A DNA stretch of 64,000 nt from Amaricoccus solimangrovi (GCF_006385685.1 NZ_VFRP01000009.1:1-64000); one strand, 5' to 3'. Positions 51,310 through 60,913 are shown, counted from the first letter of the stretch. The notes: generated by a model from the sequence alone, not told the origin. Made by a program: numbers and translations.

Positions 51310-52094
51310 ATCTCGCCACCTTCGTCATCGGCTTCCTGGCCTCCATCGGCCGGTCCGTCCTCGCGCTCCTGACCGCGACCGGGCGGGTGGCGCTCTTCAC
51401 GCTGGAGACGCTGTCGCACGCGGTGCGTCCGCCCTACTACCCGGGCGAGTTCGGCAAGCAGATGCTGACCATCGGCTATTTCTCGCTTCCGGTCGTCGGC
51501 ATGACCGCGCTCTTCACCGGCGCCGCGCTCGCGCTGCAGATCAAGGCGGGCGGCGGGCAGGTCGCGAGCGAGCAGCTCGTTCCCTCGGTGGTCGCGATCG
51601 GCATCGTGCGCGAGCTCGGGCCGGTGCTCGCCGGGCTCATGGTCGCGGGCCGCATCTCCTCGGCCATCGCGGCCGAGATCGGCACGATGCGCGTGACCGA
51701 GCAGATCGACGCGCTGACCACGCTCTCGACCGACCCGCTCAAGTATCTCGTGCTGCCGCGCGTGCTCGCCTCGCTCGTCGCGCTGCCGCTCCTCGTCGCG
51801 GTGGCGAACGTGATCGGGATCATGGGCGGCTATCTGATCGCGGTCGGCACCTTCGGCTTCAATCCGGGCGCCTATATCAAGAACACCCTCGACTATATCG
51901 ACACGGTCAGCGTCGTCTCCTCGCTGGTGAAGGCCGGCACCTTCGGCTTCATCCTCGGGCTGATGGGCTGCTACCACGGCTACAACTCCGGCCGCGGCGC
52001 GCTCGGCGTCGGCCAGGCGACGACGAACGCGGTCGTCTCCTCCTCGATCCTGATCCTCGCCGCGAATTACGCGCTGACGCAGGCCTTCTTCTGA
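51306..52094 (+). CDS. mlaE: MlaE-family ABC transporter permease
   Basis: A 262-residue inner-membrane permease of the MlaE/YrbE (MCE-associated) family, acting in transport of phospholipids between the membranes. It has five or six helices and conserved IGYFSLPVVGMTALFTGAALALQ, VREL.PVLAGLMVAGRISSAIAAEIGTMRVTEQIDAL, and FGFILGLMGCYHGYNS. It overlaps alr (ATGA) and mlaF (TGATG). No mlaD, mlaC or mlaB follows here. Confidence 0.9.
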   Translation: MNLATFVIGFLASIGRSVLALLTATGRVALFTLETLSHAVRPPYYPGEFGKQMLTIGYFSLPVVGMTALFTGAALALQIKAGGGQVASEQLVPSVVAIGIVRELGPVLAGLMVAGRISSAIAAEIGTMRVTEQIDALTTLSTDPLKYLVLPRVLASLVALPLLVAVANVIGIMGGYLIAVGTFGFNPGAYIKNTLDYIDTVSVVSSLVKAGTFGFILGLMGCYHGYNSGRGALGVGQATTNAVVSSSILILAANYALTQAFF

Positions 52095-52864
52095 TGCCCG
52101 ATCCCAGCCAGACGCCGAAGCTCCAGCTCGTCGACGTGCACAAGTCCTTCGGGCCGAAACGCGTGCTCGCGGGCGTGAACCTCGACGTGATGCCCGGCGA
52201 GAGCCTCGTCATCATCGGGGGCTCGGGCACGGGCAAGTCGGTGACGCTCAAATGCATGCTCGGCATCCTGAAGCCGGAGAAGGGCCAGGTGCTGATCGAC
52301 GGCGCGCCGCTCGCCGAGGTGGACAGCGAGGCCTTCCTCAACGACTTCGGCATGCTCTTCCAGGGCGGCGCGCTCTTCGACAGCCTCACCGTCTGGCAGA
52401 ACGTCGCCTTCCGGCTGCGCCGCAAGCCCTTCTCGCTCTCGAAGAAGGAGGCGCGGGAGCGCGCGATCGCCAAACTCGCCCGCGTCGGCCTCGGCGCGGA
52501 GACGGCGGACCTGTTCCCGGCCGAGCTCTCGGGCGGGATGCAGAAGCGCGTCGGCCTCGCCCGCGCGATCGCGACCGATCCGCATGTGATCTTCTTCGAC
52601 GAGCCGACGGCGGGGCTCGATCCGATCATGGCCGGCGTGATCAACGACCTGATCCGCGAACTCGTGACAGAGATGGGCGCGACGGCGGTGACGATCACCC
52701 ATGACATGACGACGGTGCGCACGGTCGCGGACGACGTGGCGATGCTCCATGACGGGCTGGTGCGCTGGCACGGGCCGGTCGCCGACATGGACACCGCGAC
52801 GGATCCCTACCTCGACCAGTTCATCCACGGGCGGGCGACCGGGCCGATCGCCGCGATCCGCTGA
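52094..52864 (+). CDS. mlaF: MlaF-type ABC transporter ATP-binding protein
   Basis: A 256-residue ATPase partner of MlaE. Walker A GGSGTGKSVTLKCMLG, Q-loop FGMLFQGGALFDSLTVWQNVAF, signature LSGGMQKRVGLARAIA, Walker B VIFFDEPTAGLDPI, H-loop VTITHDM. The FQGGALFDSLTVWQNV and GGMQKRV forms are typical of the Mkl/MlaF class. Overlaps mlaE and radA (TGATG each). Confidence 0.93.
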   Translation: MPDPSQTPKLQLVDVHKSFGPKRVLAGVNLDVMPGESLVIIGGSGTGKSVTLKCMLGILKPEKGQVLIDGAPLAEVDSEAFLNDFGMLFQGGALFDSLTVWQNVAFRLRRKPFSLSKKEARERAIAKLARVGLGAETADLFPAELSGGMQKRVGLARAIATDPHVIFFDEPTAGLDPIMAGVINDLIRELVTEMGATAVTITHDMTTVRTVADDVAMLHDGLVRWHGPVADMDTATDPYLDQFIHGRATGPIAAIR

Positions 52865-54270
52865 TGGCCGCCCGCGGTCCCCGCTACGCCTGCCTCGAAT
52901 GCGGCGCGACCCATGCGAAATGGGCCGGGCGCTGCGATGCCTGCGGCGCGTGGAACTCGATCGTCGAGGACGCGGGGCTCTCGTCCGGCCCGGCGAAATC
53001 GCTCGGAAGCGCGCGCGGCAGGCGCGTCGCGCTCTCCGATCTCTCCCATGCCGAGCCGGAGCCGCCCCGGACGCTCTCGGGGATCGCCGAGCTCGACCGG
53101 GTGCTCGGCGGCGGGCTGGTGCCCGCCTCGGCCATCCTCGTCGGCGGGGATCCCGGCATCGGCAAGTCGACGCTGCTCCTGCAGGCGGCCGCGGCCTTCG
53201 CCCGCGCGGGCGGCTCCGCGCCGATCTATGTCTCCGGCGAGGAGGCCTCGGCGCAGATCCGGATGCGCGCGGCGCGGCTCGGCCTCACCGAGGCACCGAT
53301 CCGGCTCGCGGCGGAGACGAACCTGCGCGACATCCTGACCACGCTGGAGGCCGAGCGGCCCGCCGTCGCGATCATCGATTCGATCCAGACCATGTGGGCC
53401 GATCACGTCGAGAGCGCGCCGGGCTCCGTCGCCCAGGTCCGCGCCGCGGCGCATGAACTCGTCACCTTCGCCAAGCGGCGGGGCACGGCGGTGATCCTCG
53501 TCGGCCATGTGACCAAGGACGGCCAGATCGCGGGCCCGCGCGTGGTCGAGCACATGGTCGATACCGTGCTCTATTTCGAGGGCGAGCGCGGGCACCAGTT
53601 CCGCCTGCTCCGCTCGGTCAAGAACCGCTTCGGCCCGGCCGACGAGATCGGCGTCTTCGAGATGACGGGCGCGGGGCTCGCGGAGGTGACCAACCCCTCG
53701 GCGCTCTTCCTCTCCGAACGCGGCACGCCCTCGCCGGGCTCGGTCGTCTTCGCCGGGATCGAGGGCACGCGGCCGCTGCTCGTCGAGGTGCAGGCGCTCG
53801 TCGCCCCCTCCGCGCTCGGCACGCCGAGGCGCAGCGTCGTGGGCTGGGATTCCGGCCGGCTCGCCACGGTGCTCGCGGTACTCGAATCGCGCTGCGGCAT
53901 CGGCTTCGCGGGGCTCGACGTCTATCTCAACGTCGCGGGCGGCCTCAGGATCTCGGAACCCGCCGCCGATCTCGCCGTCGCGGCCGCGCTCGTCTCGGCG
54001 CGCGAGGACACCGCCCTGCCCGCGGACGCGGTGATCTTCGGCGAGATCAGCCTCTCGGGCGCGCTTCGCCCGATCGCGCAGGGCGAGGCGCGGCTGCGGG
54101 AGGCGGCGAAGCTCGGCTTCGGCCAGGCCTACGCGCCGGAAGGCTCGAAGCTGCCCGCCTCGAGCGGCCTTGCCATTCACATGGTTGCGAACCTCGCCGG
54201 GTTCATAGAGAAGTGTTTCGGGTCCGGAACGCGCTCCGGACCTGCTCGCGAGACGACTGGGGACGGCTAG
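52864..54270 (+). CDS. radA: DNA repair protein RadA
   Basis: A 468-residue branch-migration helicase related to RecA and Lon. N-terminal C4 zinc finger (CLECGATHAKWAGRCDACGAWNS), Walker A VGGDPGIGKSTLLLQ, Walker B region VAIIDSIQTMW, the RadA-specific KNRFGP motif and a C-terminal Lon-like (ChlI) domain with VGWDSGRLATVLAVLESRCGI. It overlaps mlaF and is followed after 7 bases by cvpA. Confidence 0.96.
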   Translation: MAARGPRYACLECGATHAKWAGRCDACGAWNSIVEDAGLSSGPAKSLGSARGRRVALSDLSHAEPEPPRTLSGIAELDRVLGGGLVPASAILVGGDPGIGKSTLLLQAAAAFARAGGSAPIYVSGEEASAQIRMRAARLGLTEAPIRLAAETNLRDILTTLEAERPAVAIIDSIQTMWADHVESAPGSVAQVRAAAHELVTFAKRRGTAVILVGHVTKDGQIAGPRVVEHMVDTVLYFEGERGHQFRLLRSVKNRFGPADEIGVFEMTGAGLAEVTNPSALFLSERGTPSPGSVVFAGIEGTRPLLVEVQALVAPSALGTPRRSVVGWDSGRLATVLAVLESRCGIGFAGLDVYLNVAGGLRISEPAADLAVAAALVSAREDTALPADAVIFGEISLSGALRPIAQGEARLREAAKLGFGQAYAPEGSKLPASSGLAIHMVANLAGFIEKCFGSGTRSGPARETTGDG

Positions 54271-54277
54271 GATCAGC

Positions 54278-54838
54278 ATGGACGGTTTCACTCTTGTCGA
54301 CGGCGCCGTGCTCGCGGTCATCATCATCTCCGCCGTCCTCGCCTATGCGCGCGGCCTGATGCGCGAGATGCTGTCGATCGCGGGCTGGGTGGCGGCGGCG
54401 ATCGCGGCCTTCGCCTTCGCCCCGGCCGTGGACCCGCTGATGCGCGAAATTCCGGTGCTGCGCGACATTCTGGGCACGAATTGCGAGCTCGGCCTGCTCG
54501 CGGGCTTCGCGGCGGTCTTCGCGGTCGCGCTCATCATCGTCTCCTTCTTCACGCCGCTCCTCGCCGGCGTGGTGCACAATTCCGCGCTCGGGCCGATCGA
54601 CCAGGGGCTCGGCCTGCTCTTCGGGGTCGCGCGGGGCGTGCTGCTCGTGATCATCGCGCTCGTCGTCTACGATCAGGTGCTGGGCGCGGGGGGCGTCGCG
54701 ATGGTCGACGACAGCCGGAGCCGCGCCGTGCTCGATTCGACGCAGAAGCGGCTGACCGAGGACGCGCCGGCCGCGCTCTCCTGGGTCGTCGGGCGCTACG
54801 AACTGTTGACCCAGAACTGTGCCCAGCCGGCCACATGA
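54278..54838 (+). CDS. cvpA: CvpA family protein
   Basis: A 186-residue inner-membrane protein with four predicted helices (LVDGAVLAVIIISAVLAYARGLMREMLSIAGWVAAAIAAFAFAP; LLAGFAAVFAVALIIVSFFTPLLAG; GLGLLFGVARGVLLVIIALVVYDQVL). In E. coli CvpA is linked to colicin V export and to purF expression; here it is also directly in front of purF, with a promoter between them. Confidence 0.93.
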   Translation: MDGFTLVDGAVLAVIIISAVLAYARGLMREMLSIAGWVAAAIAAFAFAPAVDPLMREIPVLRDILGTNCELGLLAGFAAVFAVALIIVSFFTPLLAGVVHNSALGPIDQGLGLLFGVARGVLLVIIALVVYDQVLGAGGVAMVDDSRSRAVLDSTQKRLTEDAPAALSWVVGRYELLTQNCAQPAT

Positions 54839-54851
54839 GCCGAAGGCGCGG

Positions 54852-54880
54852 GTGACATTCCCGCGACACCGCCCTATATA
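54852..54880 (+). promoter_or_regulatory. Putative purF promoter
   Basis: GTGACA (54852-54857), 17-base spacer, TATATA (54875-54880). Predicted start near 54887, about 22 bases before the purF GTG. Confidence 0.65.
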
Positions 54881-54908
54881 GGCCCCGATCCCCGAGACTC
54901 AGAGCGGT

Positions 54909-56372
54909 GTGCCAATAGTGTTGTCTCATCCCTTCGACGACGACGAGCTGCATGAGGAATGCGGCATCTTCGGCGTGACCGGCGTCCAGGACGCCGCGAA
55001 TTTCGTCGCCCTCGGCCTGCATGCGCTGCAGCATCGCGGCCAGGAGGCGGGTGGAATCGTGTCCTACGACCAGGCGGCCGGCTTCTCCGAAGCCCGCCGC
55101 TTCGGCTACGTGCGCGACAATTTCACCAAGGCCTCGCTGATGGAGACGCTGCCGGGCAGCCTCGCCATCGGCCATGTGCGCTACTCGACCGCCGGGTCGA
55201 AGGGCACGACGGCGATCCGCGACGTGCAGCCGCTCTTCGCCGAATTCGCGATGGGCGGCTGCGCCATCGCGCATAACGGCAACCTCACCAACGCGGTCGC
55301 GCTGCGCGAGGAGCTGATCCGGCACGGCTCGATCTTCCAGTCGGGCTCGGATACCGAATGCATCATCCACCTGATGGCGCGCTCGATCCAGAAGACGATC
55401 CCCGAGCGGATCAAGGACGCGCTCCGCCGGGTCGAGGGCGCCTTCTCGGTCGTCGCCATGACGCGCTCAAAGCTCATCGGCGTGCGCGACGCGCTCGGCG
55501 TGCGGCCGCTGATGCTCGGCCGGGTCGGCGAGACCGGCTGGGTGCTCGCCTCCGAGACCTGCGCGCTCGACATCATCGGCGCGACCTTCGAGCGCGAGGT
55601 CGAGCCCGGCGAGATGGTGATCTGCACCGAGGAGGGGGTGGAGAGCTTCTTCCCGTTCCAGCGGGTGAAGCCGCGGTTCTGCGTCTTCGAATACGTCTAC
55701 TTCTCGCGGCCCGACAGCGTGATCGGCGGCCAGTCGGTCTACGAGACGCGCCGCCGCATCGGCGAGGAACTGGCGAAGGAGGCCCCGGTGGAGGCCGATC
55801 TCGTCTGCCCGGTCCCCGACAGCGGCACGCCTGCGGCGATCGGCTTCTCCCAGCAGTCGGGCATCCCCTACGCGATGGGGATCATCCGCAACCAGTACAT
55901 GGGCCGCACCTTCATCGAGCCGACCGAGCAGATCCGCAACATGGGCGTGCGGCTGAAGCTCAACGTCAACCGCGCCATCGTCCAGGGCAAGCGCGTGGTG
56001 CTGGTCGACGATTCCGTGGTGCGCGGCACGACGAGCCAGAAGATCCGCGACATGATCATGGACGCGGGCGCGGCCGAGGTGCATTTTCGCATCGCCTCGC
56101 CGCCGACGATGTGGCCCTGCTTCTACGGCGTCGACACGCCCGACCGCTCGAAGCTCATCGCCGCGCGGATGAGCGAGGAGGAAATCCGCGAGTTCATCGG
56201 CGTCGACAGCCTGAAGTTCGTCTCGCTCGACGGTCTCTACCGCGCCTGCGGCGCCGAGGAGGGCCGCGACCCGCGCGCGCCGCGGTTCTGCGACGCCTGC
56301 TTCTCCGGCGAGTATCCGGTGCGCCCCTCCGACATGATCGACACCGGCTTCAAGCTCAAGGTCGTGGCGTGA
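54909..56372 (+). CDS. purF: Amidophosphoribosyltransferase PurF
   Basis: A 487-residue enzyme for the first step of purine synthesis. The catalytic N-terminal Cys is Cys18 in HEECGIFGV; the 17-residue propeptide must be removed. Glutaminase loop HRGQEAGGIVSYD, HNGNLTNA and the PRPP site VVLVDDSVVRGTTSQKI are present. Cysteines in RFCVFEYVYFSRPDS, MWPCFYGVDTP and RFCDACFSGEYP correspond to [4Fe-4S] ligands of the Bacillus-type enzyme, pointing to an oxygen-sensitive cluster. Start GTG 54909; GTG 54918 is an alternative. Stop overlaps the SDR gene. Confidence 0.95.
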   Translation: MPIVLSHPFDDDELHEECGIFGVTGVQDAANFVALGLHALQHRGQEAGGIVSYDQAAGFSEARRFGYVRDNFTKASLMETLPGSLAIGHVRYSTAGSKGTTAIRDVQPLFAEFAMGGCAIAHNGNLTNAVALREELIRHGSIFQSGSDTECIIHLMARSIQKTIPERIKDALRRVEGAFSVVAMTRSKLIGVRDALGVRPLMLGRVGETGWVLASETCALDIIGATFEREVEPGEMVICTEEGVESFFPFQRVKPRFCVFEYVYFSRPDSVIGGQSVYETRRRIGEELAKEAPVEADLVCPVPDSGTPAAIGFSQQSGIPYAMGIIRNQYMGRTFIEPTEQIRNMGVRLKLNVNRAIVQGKRVVLVDDSVVRGTTSQKIRDMIMDAGAAEVHFRIASPPTMWPCFYGVDTPDRSKLIAARMSEEEIREFIGVDSLKFVSLDGLYRACGAEEGRDPRAPRFCDACFSGEYPVRPSDMIDTGFKLKVVA

Positions 56373-57049
56373 GCGACGCGCCCGTCGCGCTCGTCACCGG
56401 CGCGAGCCGGGGGCTCGGCTACGCCGTGGGCCGCGCGCTCGGCGCCCGGGGCTTCCGCGTCGTCGCGGTGGCGCGCACCGTCGGCGGGCTCGAGGAGCTC
56501 GCCGATGCGATCGAGGCCGAGGGCGGCCCCTCGCCCACGCTGGTGCCGCTGTCGCTGACGGATTTCCAGGGGCTGGCCCGGCTCTGCCTCGCGGTGCACG
56601 AGCGCTGGGGCCATCTCGATCTCGCGGTGCATTGCGCCGCGAACGCGCCGCCGCTCGCGCCCGCGCCCTTCATCGCGGACAAGGATTTCGACCAGTCGAT
56701 CGAGGTGAACCTGCGCGCGACCGAGCGGCTCGTCACCATGCTGACGCCGCTCCTGCGCGCAGCGCCGGCGGGGCATTTCATCCATGTGACCGACGACCGG
56801 GCCGGCCAGCCGAACCACGGCGCCTATGGCGCGGCGAAGGCGGCGGCGGAGGCGCTCCTGCGCTCCTTCGCGGCGGAGAGCGCGCGGATCGGGCCGAAGG
56901 TCTCGATCTTCCTGCCCCGGCCGATGCCGACCGCGCTGCGCGCGCGCTTCTTCCCGGGCGAGAATCCCGCCGGCCTCGCGCCCTGCGCCGAGGAAGCGGC
57001 CCGGCTTCTCGAACTCGTCGACGTCCCCGCGCCCGTCGCGAGTGCCTGA
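56369..57049 (+). CDS. Short-chain dehydrogenase/reductase family protein
   Basis: A 226-residue SDR with the Rossmann signature VTGASRGLGYAVGRAL, CAANAP in place of the NNAG motif, and a YGAAKAAAEALLRSF active-site Tyr/Lys. The usual Ser motif is altered (FIHVTDDRAGQPNHG, Thr/Asp in that place), so catalysis may be modified. Start GTG 56369 overlaps the purF stop (GTGA). I recall the purF-SDR pair as conserved in Rhodobacterales; substrate unknown. Confidence 0.88.
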   Translation: MSDAPVALVTGASRGLGYAVGRALGARGFRVVAVARTVGGLEELADAIEAEGGPSPTLVPLSLTDFQGLARLCLAVHERWGHLDLAVHCAANAPPLAPAPFIADKDFDQSIEVNLRATERLVTMLTPLLRAAPAGHFIHVTDDRAGQPNHGAYGAAKAAAEALLRSFAAESARIGPKVSIFLPRPMPTALRARFFPGENPAGLAPCAEEAARLLELVDVPAPVASA

Positions 57050-57072
57050 CACCGGAAGCCGGCCCGGACACG

Positions 57073-57105
57073 AAAAAACCCCGCGAGAGACCTCGCGGGG
57101 TTTTT
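57073..57105. terminator. Bidirectional intrinsic terminator between the SDR gene and tsf
   Basis: AAAAAACCCCGCGAG, loop, CTCGCGGGGTTTTT: a symmetrical stem flanked by A-run and T-run, able to stop transcription from both sides (SDR on plus, tsf on minus). Confidence 0.94.
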
Positions 57106-57152
57106 CTTTGGGAGAGCCGGTGGCGGGCGCCCCGAGGGGCGCCCCGCCCGCC

Positions 57153-58028
57153 TCAGCGGCCGGCGGTCTTCGCCACTTCGGCGGCGAAATCCTCGGCTTC
57201 CTTCTCGATGCCCTCGCCGACGGCGAGACGCGCGAATTCGACAATCTCCACGCCCGCGTCCTTCGCCGCCTGACCTACGGTGATGTCGGGGTTCATCACG
57301 AACTTCTGCTTCAGAAGCGTGACTTCCTCGAAGAACTTGTTCATCCGGCCGACGATCATCTTCTCGATCACCGCGTCGGGCTTGCCGCTCTCGCGGGCCT
57401 GCTCGGTCAGCACCGCCTTCTCGCGCTCGACCAGCGCCGGATCGAGATCCGTCTCGGAGAGCGAGGCCGGCGAGGTGGCGGCGATGTGCATCGCGATCTG
57501 CTTGCCGACGCCGTTGTCCGCGCCCTTGAGCGCGACGACGACACCGATCTTGCCCAGCCCGTCGGCCACGGCGTTATGCACGTAGGAGGCGACGGAATCG
57601 CCCTCGACGGCGACCATGCGGCGCATGTGGAGGTTCTCGCCGATGGTGGCGATCTTCTCGGTCACGGTTTCCTCGACGGTCTTGTCGCCGAGCTTCGCGC
57701 CCTTCAGCGCCTCGATGTCGGAAACCTCGGTCGCGACCTCGGCGATCGCGCGGACGGTCGCCTGGAAGTCGGAGTTGCGCGCGACGAAATCGGTCTCGGA
57801 ATTGACCTCGACGATCACGCCGACGCCACCCTTGACCGCGACGCCGACGAGGCCCTCGGCCGCGGTCCGGCCGGACTTCTTGGCCGCCTTGGCGAGGCCC
57901 TTGGTACGCAGCCAGTCGATGGCGGCTTCCATGTCGCCCGCGGTCTCGGTCAGCGCCTTCTTGGCGTCCATCATCCCCGCGCCCGAAGCGTCGCGGAGTT
58001 CCTTCACCATCGTCGCGGTGATCGTCAT
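57153..58028 (-). CDS. tsf: Translation elongation factor Ts
   Basis: A 291-residue nucleotide exchange factor for EF-Tu. N-terminal UBA-like domain [54 protein letters not shown], then [15 protein letters not shown] and the dimerisation core. ATG 58028 chosen (AGGAG at proper distance); ATG 58031 is adjacent. It is downstream of rpsB with a 100-base gap that holds a GC-rich inverted repeat (near 58048-58071). Confidence 0.97.
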   Translation of the reverse strand: MTITATMVKELRDASGAGMMDAKKALTETAGDMEAAIDWLRTKGLAKAAKKSGRTAAEGLVGVAVKGGVGVIVEVNSETDFVARNSDFQATVRAIAEVATEVSDIEALKGAKLGDKTVEETVTEKIATIGENLHMRRMVAVEGDSVASYVHNAVADGLGKIGVVVALKGADNGVGKQIAMHIAATSPASLSETDLDPALVEREKAVLTEQARESGKPDAVIEKMIVGRMNKFFEEVTLLKQKFVMNPDITVGQAAKDAGVEIVEFARLAVGEGIEKEAEDFAAEVAKTAGR

Positions 58029-58128
58029 CATCGCTCTCCTCAATTGATAAGGACGCCGGCGGGACGCCGGCGCCACTGAATTCGCGGCGGCGGAGGCTAG
58101 CCCCGCGCCGCGACAGTCACATGACGGC

Positions 58129-58902
58129 TTACGCCTCGGCCGGGTGCGGCTCCTCGGCGAATTCCTCGACCGGCGCCTCTTCCATCGCGCCGATGTCGAT
58201 GCCCGCCGCGCCCATCTGGGCCGACATGCCGTCGAGCGCCGCGCGGGCGATCAGGTCGCAGTAGAGCGCGATCGCGCGGGCCGCGTCGTCGTTGCCCGGG
58301 ATCGGATAGTCGATGCCGTCCGGCGAGGAGTTCGAGTCGAGCACCGCGATGACCGGGATGCCGAGCTTCTTCGCCTCGAGGATCGCGAGATCCTCCTTGT
58401 TCGTGTCGATCACGAAGATGAGGTCCGGCACGCCGCCCATCTCGCGGATGCCGCCGAGCGACTTCTGCAGCTTGTCCTGCTCGCGCTCGAGGTTCAGCCG
58501 CTCCTTCTTCGTGAGGCCGCTCGCGCCCGACTCGAGCTTCTCGTCGATCGCCTTCAGCCGCGAGATCGAATTCGAGACGGTCTTCCAGTTGGTGAGCGTG
58601 CCACCGAGCCAGCGGTGGTTCATGTAGTACTGGGCCGAACGCTCGGCGGCGTCGGCGACGGCCTTCTGCGCCTGACGCTTGGTGCCGACGAAGAGGACGC
58701 GGCCGCCCTTGGCGACGGAGTCGCGCACGGCTTGCAGCGCCTGGTCGAGCAGCGGCACGGTCTGCGTGAGGTCGATCACGTGGATCCCGTTGCGGTCGCC
58801 GTAGATGTACGGCGCCATGCGCGGGTTCCAGCGGTGGGTCTGGTGGCCGAAGTGAACGCCCGCTTCGAGCAGCTGGCGCAGAGTGAACTCGGGAAGAGCC
58901 AT
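58129..58902 (-). CDS. rpsB: 30S ribosomal protein S2
   Basis: A 257-residue ribosomal protein. [48 protein letters not shown] is the classical N-terminus, followed by [18 protein letters not shown] and [42 protein letters not shown]. The acidic C-terminal tail ([17 protein letters not shown]) is common in alphaproteobacteria. First gene of rpsB-tsf; its leader contains a strong hairpin and may be bound by S2 itself. Confidence 0.98.
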   Translation of the reverse strand: MALPEFTLRQLLEAGVHFGHQTHRWNPRMAPYIYGDRNGIHVIDLTQTVPLLDQALQAVRDSVAKGGRVLFVGTKRQAQKAVADAAERSAQYYMNHRWLGGTLTNWKTVSNSISRLKAIDEKLESGASGLTKKERLNLEREQDKLQKSLGGIREMGGVPDLIFVIDTNKEDLAILEAKKLGIPVIAVLDSNSSPDGIDYPIPGNDDAARAIALYCDLIARAALDGMSAQMGAAGIDIGAMEEAPVEEFAEEPHPAEA

Positions 58903-58967
58903 CTGAAGTCCTTACCTTTCCGGTTTCGCCTCGGCGGGGAGAAGAGCCTCTCGGCCCAACCGGTGGA

Positions 58968-58993
58968 CGCCCGGGGATGTCTCCCCCGGGGCG
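58968..58993 (-). promoter_or_regulatory. Hairpin in the rpsB leader
   Basis: Minus strand CGCCCCGGGG, loop GAGACA, TCCCCGGGCG inside the roughly 120-base 5' untranslated region between the rpsB promoter and ATG. No U-run follows. It may take part in S2-dependent autoregulation or transcript stability. Confidence 0.45.
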
Positions 58994-59025
58994 CCGCGCC
59001 CCCGCCTGTGGATTGAATGGAGCGC

Positions 59026-59054
59026 CCCATAGATCGTTTCGGGGCGGAACACAA
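59026..59054 (-). promoter_or_regulatory. Putative rpsB promoter
   Basis: Minus strand TTGTGT (59049-59054), 17-base spacer, TATGGG (59026-59031), about 125 bases before rpsB and just past the terminator of the upstream small gene. Confidence 0.5.
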
Positions 59055-59073
59055 GCCCGCGTTCTGGAAAAGC

Positions 59074-59102
59074 AAAGGAAAGGGGCGGCCGATGGCCGCC
59101 CC
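59074..59102 (-). terminator. Intrinsic terminator after the small secreted protein gene
   Basis: Minus strand GGGGCGGCC, loop ATC, GGCCGCCCC, then TTTCCTTT; begins 27 bases past the stop at 59129. Confidence 0.85.
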
Positions 59103-59128
59103 GGGTAGCTCTTCGCGGATCCGGCGGC

Positions 59129-59410
59129 TCAGCCCGCCTGCGACCCCGGCGCGCGCCCGAGAAGCGCGTTGATCTGGTTCTGCTTCGACTGCCGGTCGGT
59201 CTGCTGGCCGGCGATGAGCTTGATCTCCTGAAGCTGCTTCACGGTGAGGGTCGAGGTATCGACGCCGTTGATGCCGATCTGGGCGAGATCGGTCTGCACC
59301 TCCTTCTCGATCGCGGACACGTCCGTCGGCGGCGCGGCGCAGGCGACGGTCACCAGCGGCGCCGCGAGCAGCAGCCCCATCGCGACGAGCTTGTTGGCAG
59401 TGCGTTTCAT
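59129..59410 (-). CDS. Small exported hypothetical protein
   Basis: A 93-residue protein with a clear signal peptide (MKRTANKLVAMGLLLAAPLVTVACA). The cut may be by signal peptidase I after ACA; the Cys could also be a poor lipobox (TVAC). The mature part is small and helical (DVSAIEKEVQTDLAQIGINGVDTSTLTVKQLQEIKLIAGQQ), rich in Gln, with a C-terminal LLGRAPGSQ. I recognise no domain. It is a monocistronic unit between glmM and rpsB with its own terminator. Confidence 0.8.
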   Translation of the reverse strand: MKRTANKLVAMGLLLAAPLVTVACAAPPTDVSAIEKEVQTDLAQIGINGVDTSTLTVKQLQEIKLIAGQQTDRQSKQNQINALLGRAPGSQAG

Positions 59411-59550
59411 TCTCAGGCTCCCTCTCCGATGCTAGGCCTCGCGCGGTTCCGGCGTCGTTTACTTGGCCGAATACCGCGCTCGGCAGTCGCAGTTAAACCA
59501 CGGGAGAGGAATAGGGTTCCAGACAATTGTCCGCGGGCGGGGATCCGCGC

Positions 59551-60891
59551 TCAGGCGAACTTGACGACCTCGGCCTCGATCTCGCCGAGCACCTCGCTCA
59601 GCAGGCCCGGATCCTCGCATTCGCCCATGATGCGCACCAGCGGCTCGGTGCCCGACTTGCGGATCAGCAGCCGGCCCTGGCCGTTCATGCGCGCCTCGCC
59701 GGCGGCGATCGCGGCCTTGACGCTCGCCGCCTCGAGCGGCGCGGCGCCCTTGGCGTAGCGCACGTTGCGCAGCGTCTGCGGATAGGCGCGGAAGACCCGG
59801 GCGAGTTCGCTCGCCCGCCGCCCGGTCTCGACCATCGCGCCGAGGAACTGGAGCGCGGCGATCAGCCCGTCGCCGGTCGTCACGTAGTCGGTCATCACGA
59901 TATGGCCCGACTGCTCGCCACCGAGATTGTAGCCGCCCGCGCGCATCGCCTCGACCACGTAGCGGTCGCCGACCGCGGTGCGCAGGAGCCGCAGCCCCTG
60001 CCCGGCAAGATGCCGCTCGAGCCCGAGGTTCGACATGACGGTCGCGACCAGCGTGCCCCGGGCGAGCCGCCCCGCCGCCGCCCAGCGGTCGGCGATCAGC
60101 GCCATGATCTGGTCGCCGTCGGCGACGGCGCCGCTCTCGTCGATGATCATCACCCGGTCGGCGTCGCCGTCGAGGCTGATGCCGAGATCGGCGCCATGGG
60201 CGACCACCGCCTCCGCCGCGAGACCCGGGTGGGTGGAGCCGCAGTCCTTGTTGATGTTGAACCCGTTCGGCGAGACCGCGAGCGGCACGACCTCGGCGCC
60301 GAGTTCCCAGAGCACCTCCGGCGCGGTGCGATAGGCGGCGCCGTTCGCGCAATCGACGACGATCTTCAACCCGTCGAGCCGGAGGCCGCGGGGGAAGGTC
60401 GTCTTGGCGAATTCCATGTAGCGGCCGCGGCCGTCGTCGATCCGGGTCGCCCGGCCGATCGCCGAGGGCTCCGCCAGATCGGGCGCGCCGTCGAGCAGCG
60501 CCTCGATCGCCTCCTCGTCCTCGTCGGAGAGCTTGAACCCGTCGGGGCCGAAGAACTTGATGCCGTTGTCCTGGAACGGGTTGTGCGAGGCCGAGATCAT
60601 CACGCCGAGATCGGCCCGCATCGAATGCGCGAGATAGCCGACGGCGGGGGTCGGGACCGGGCCGACGAGGAAGACGTCCATGCCGACGGAGGTGAAGCCG
60701 GCGGTGAGCGCGTTCTCGATCATGTAGCCGGAGCGGCGCGTATCCTTGCCGATCACCGCGCGATGCGCGTGCGATCCGGTCCGGAAGAACCGCCCGGCCG
60801 CCTGGCCGAGACGCAGCGCCATCTCCGCCGTCATCGGTTCGTCGTTCGCGCGGCCCCGGACCCCGTCCGTGCCGAAGAACTTGCGCGCCAT
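59551..60891 (-). CDS. glmM: Phosphoglucosamine mutase GlmM
   Basis: A 446-residue enzyme that converts glucosamine-6-phosphate to glucosamine-1-phosphate for UDP-GlcNAc and thus peptidoglycan. N-terminal [16 protein letters not shown], phosphoserine in [18 protein letters not shown] (Ser102), the metal loop [13 protein letters not shown], and GGEQSGHIV sugar-binding motif. ATG 60891 is the family start. It follows folP by 22 bases, in the usual folP-glmM pairing. Confidence 0.97.
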   Translation of the reverse strand: MARKFFGTDGVRGRANDEPMTAEMALRLGQAAGRFFRTGSHAHRAVIGKDTRRSGYMIENALTAGFTSVGMDVFLVGPVPTPAVGYLAHSMRADLGVMISASHNPFQDNGIKFFGPDGFKLSDEDEEAIEALLDGAPDLAEPSAIGRATRIDDGRGRYMEFAKTTFPRGLRLDGLKIVVDCANGAAYRTAPEVLWELGAEVVPLAVSPNGFNINKDCGSTHPGLAAEAVVAHGADLGISLDGDADRVMIIDESGAVADGDQIMALIADRWAAAGRLARGTLVATVMSNLGLERHLAGQGLRLLRTAVGDRYVVEAMRAGGYNLGGEQSGHIVMTDYVTTGDGLIAALQFLGAMVETGRRASELARVFRAYPQTLRNVRYAKGAAPLEAASVKAAIAAGEARMNGQGRLLIRKSGTEPLVRIMGECEDPGLLSEVLGEIEAEVVKFA

Positions 60892-60913
60892 CTCTCTCGC
60901 CCCGGTCTCTCGC

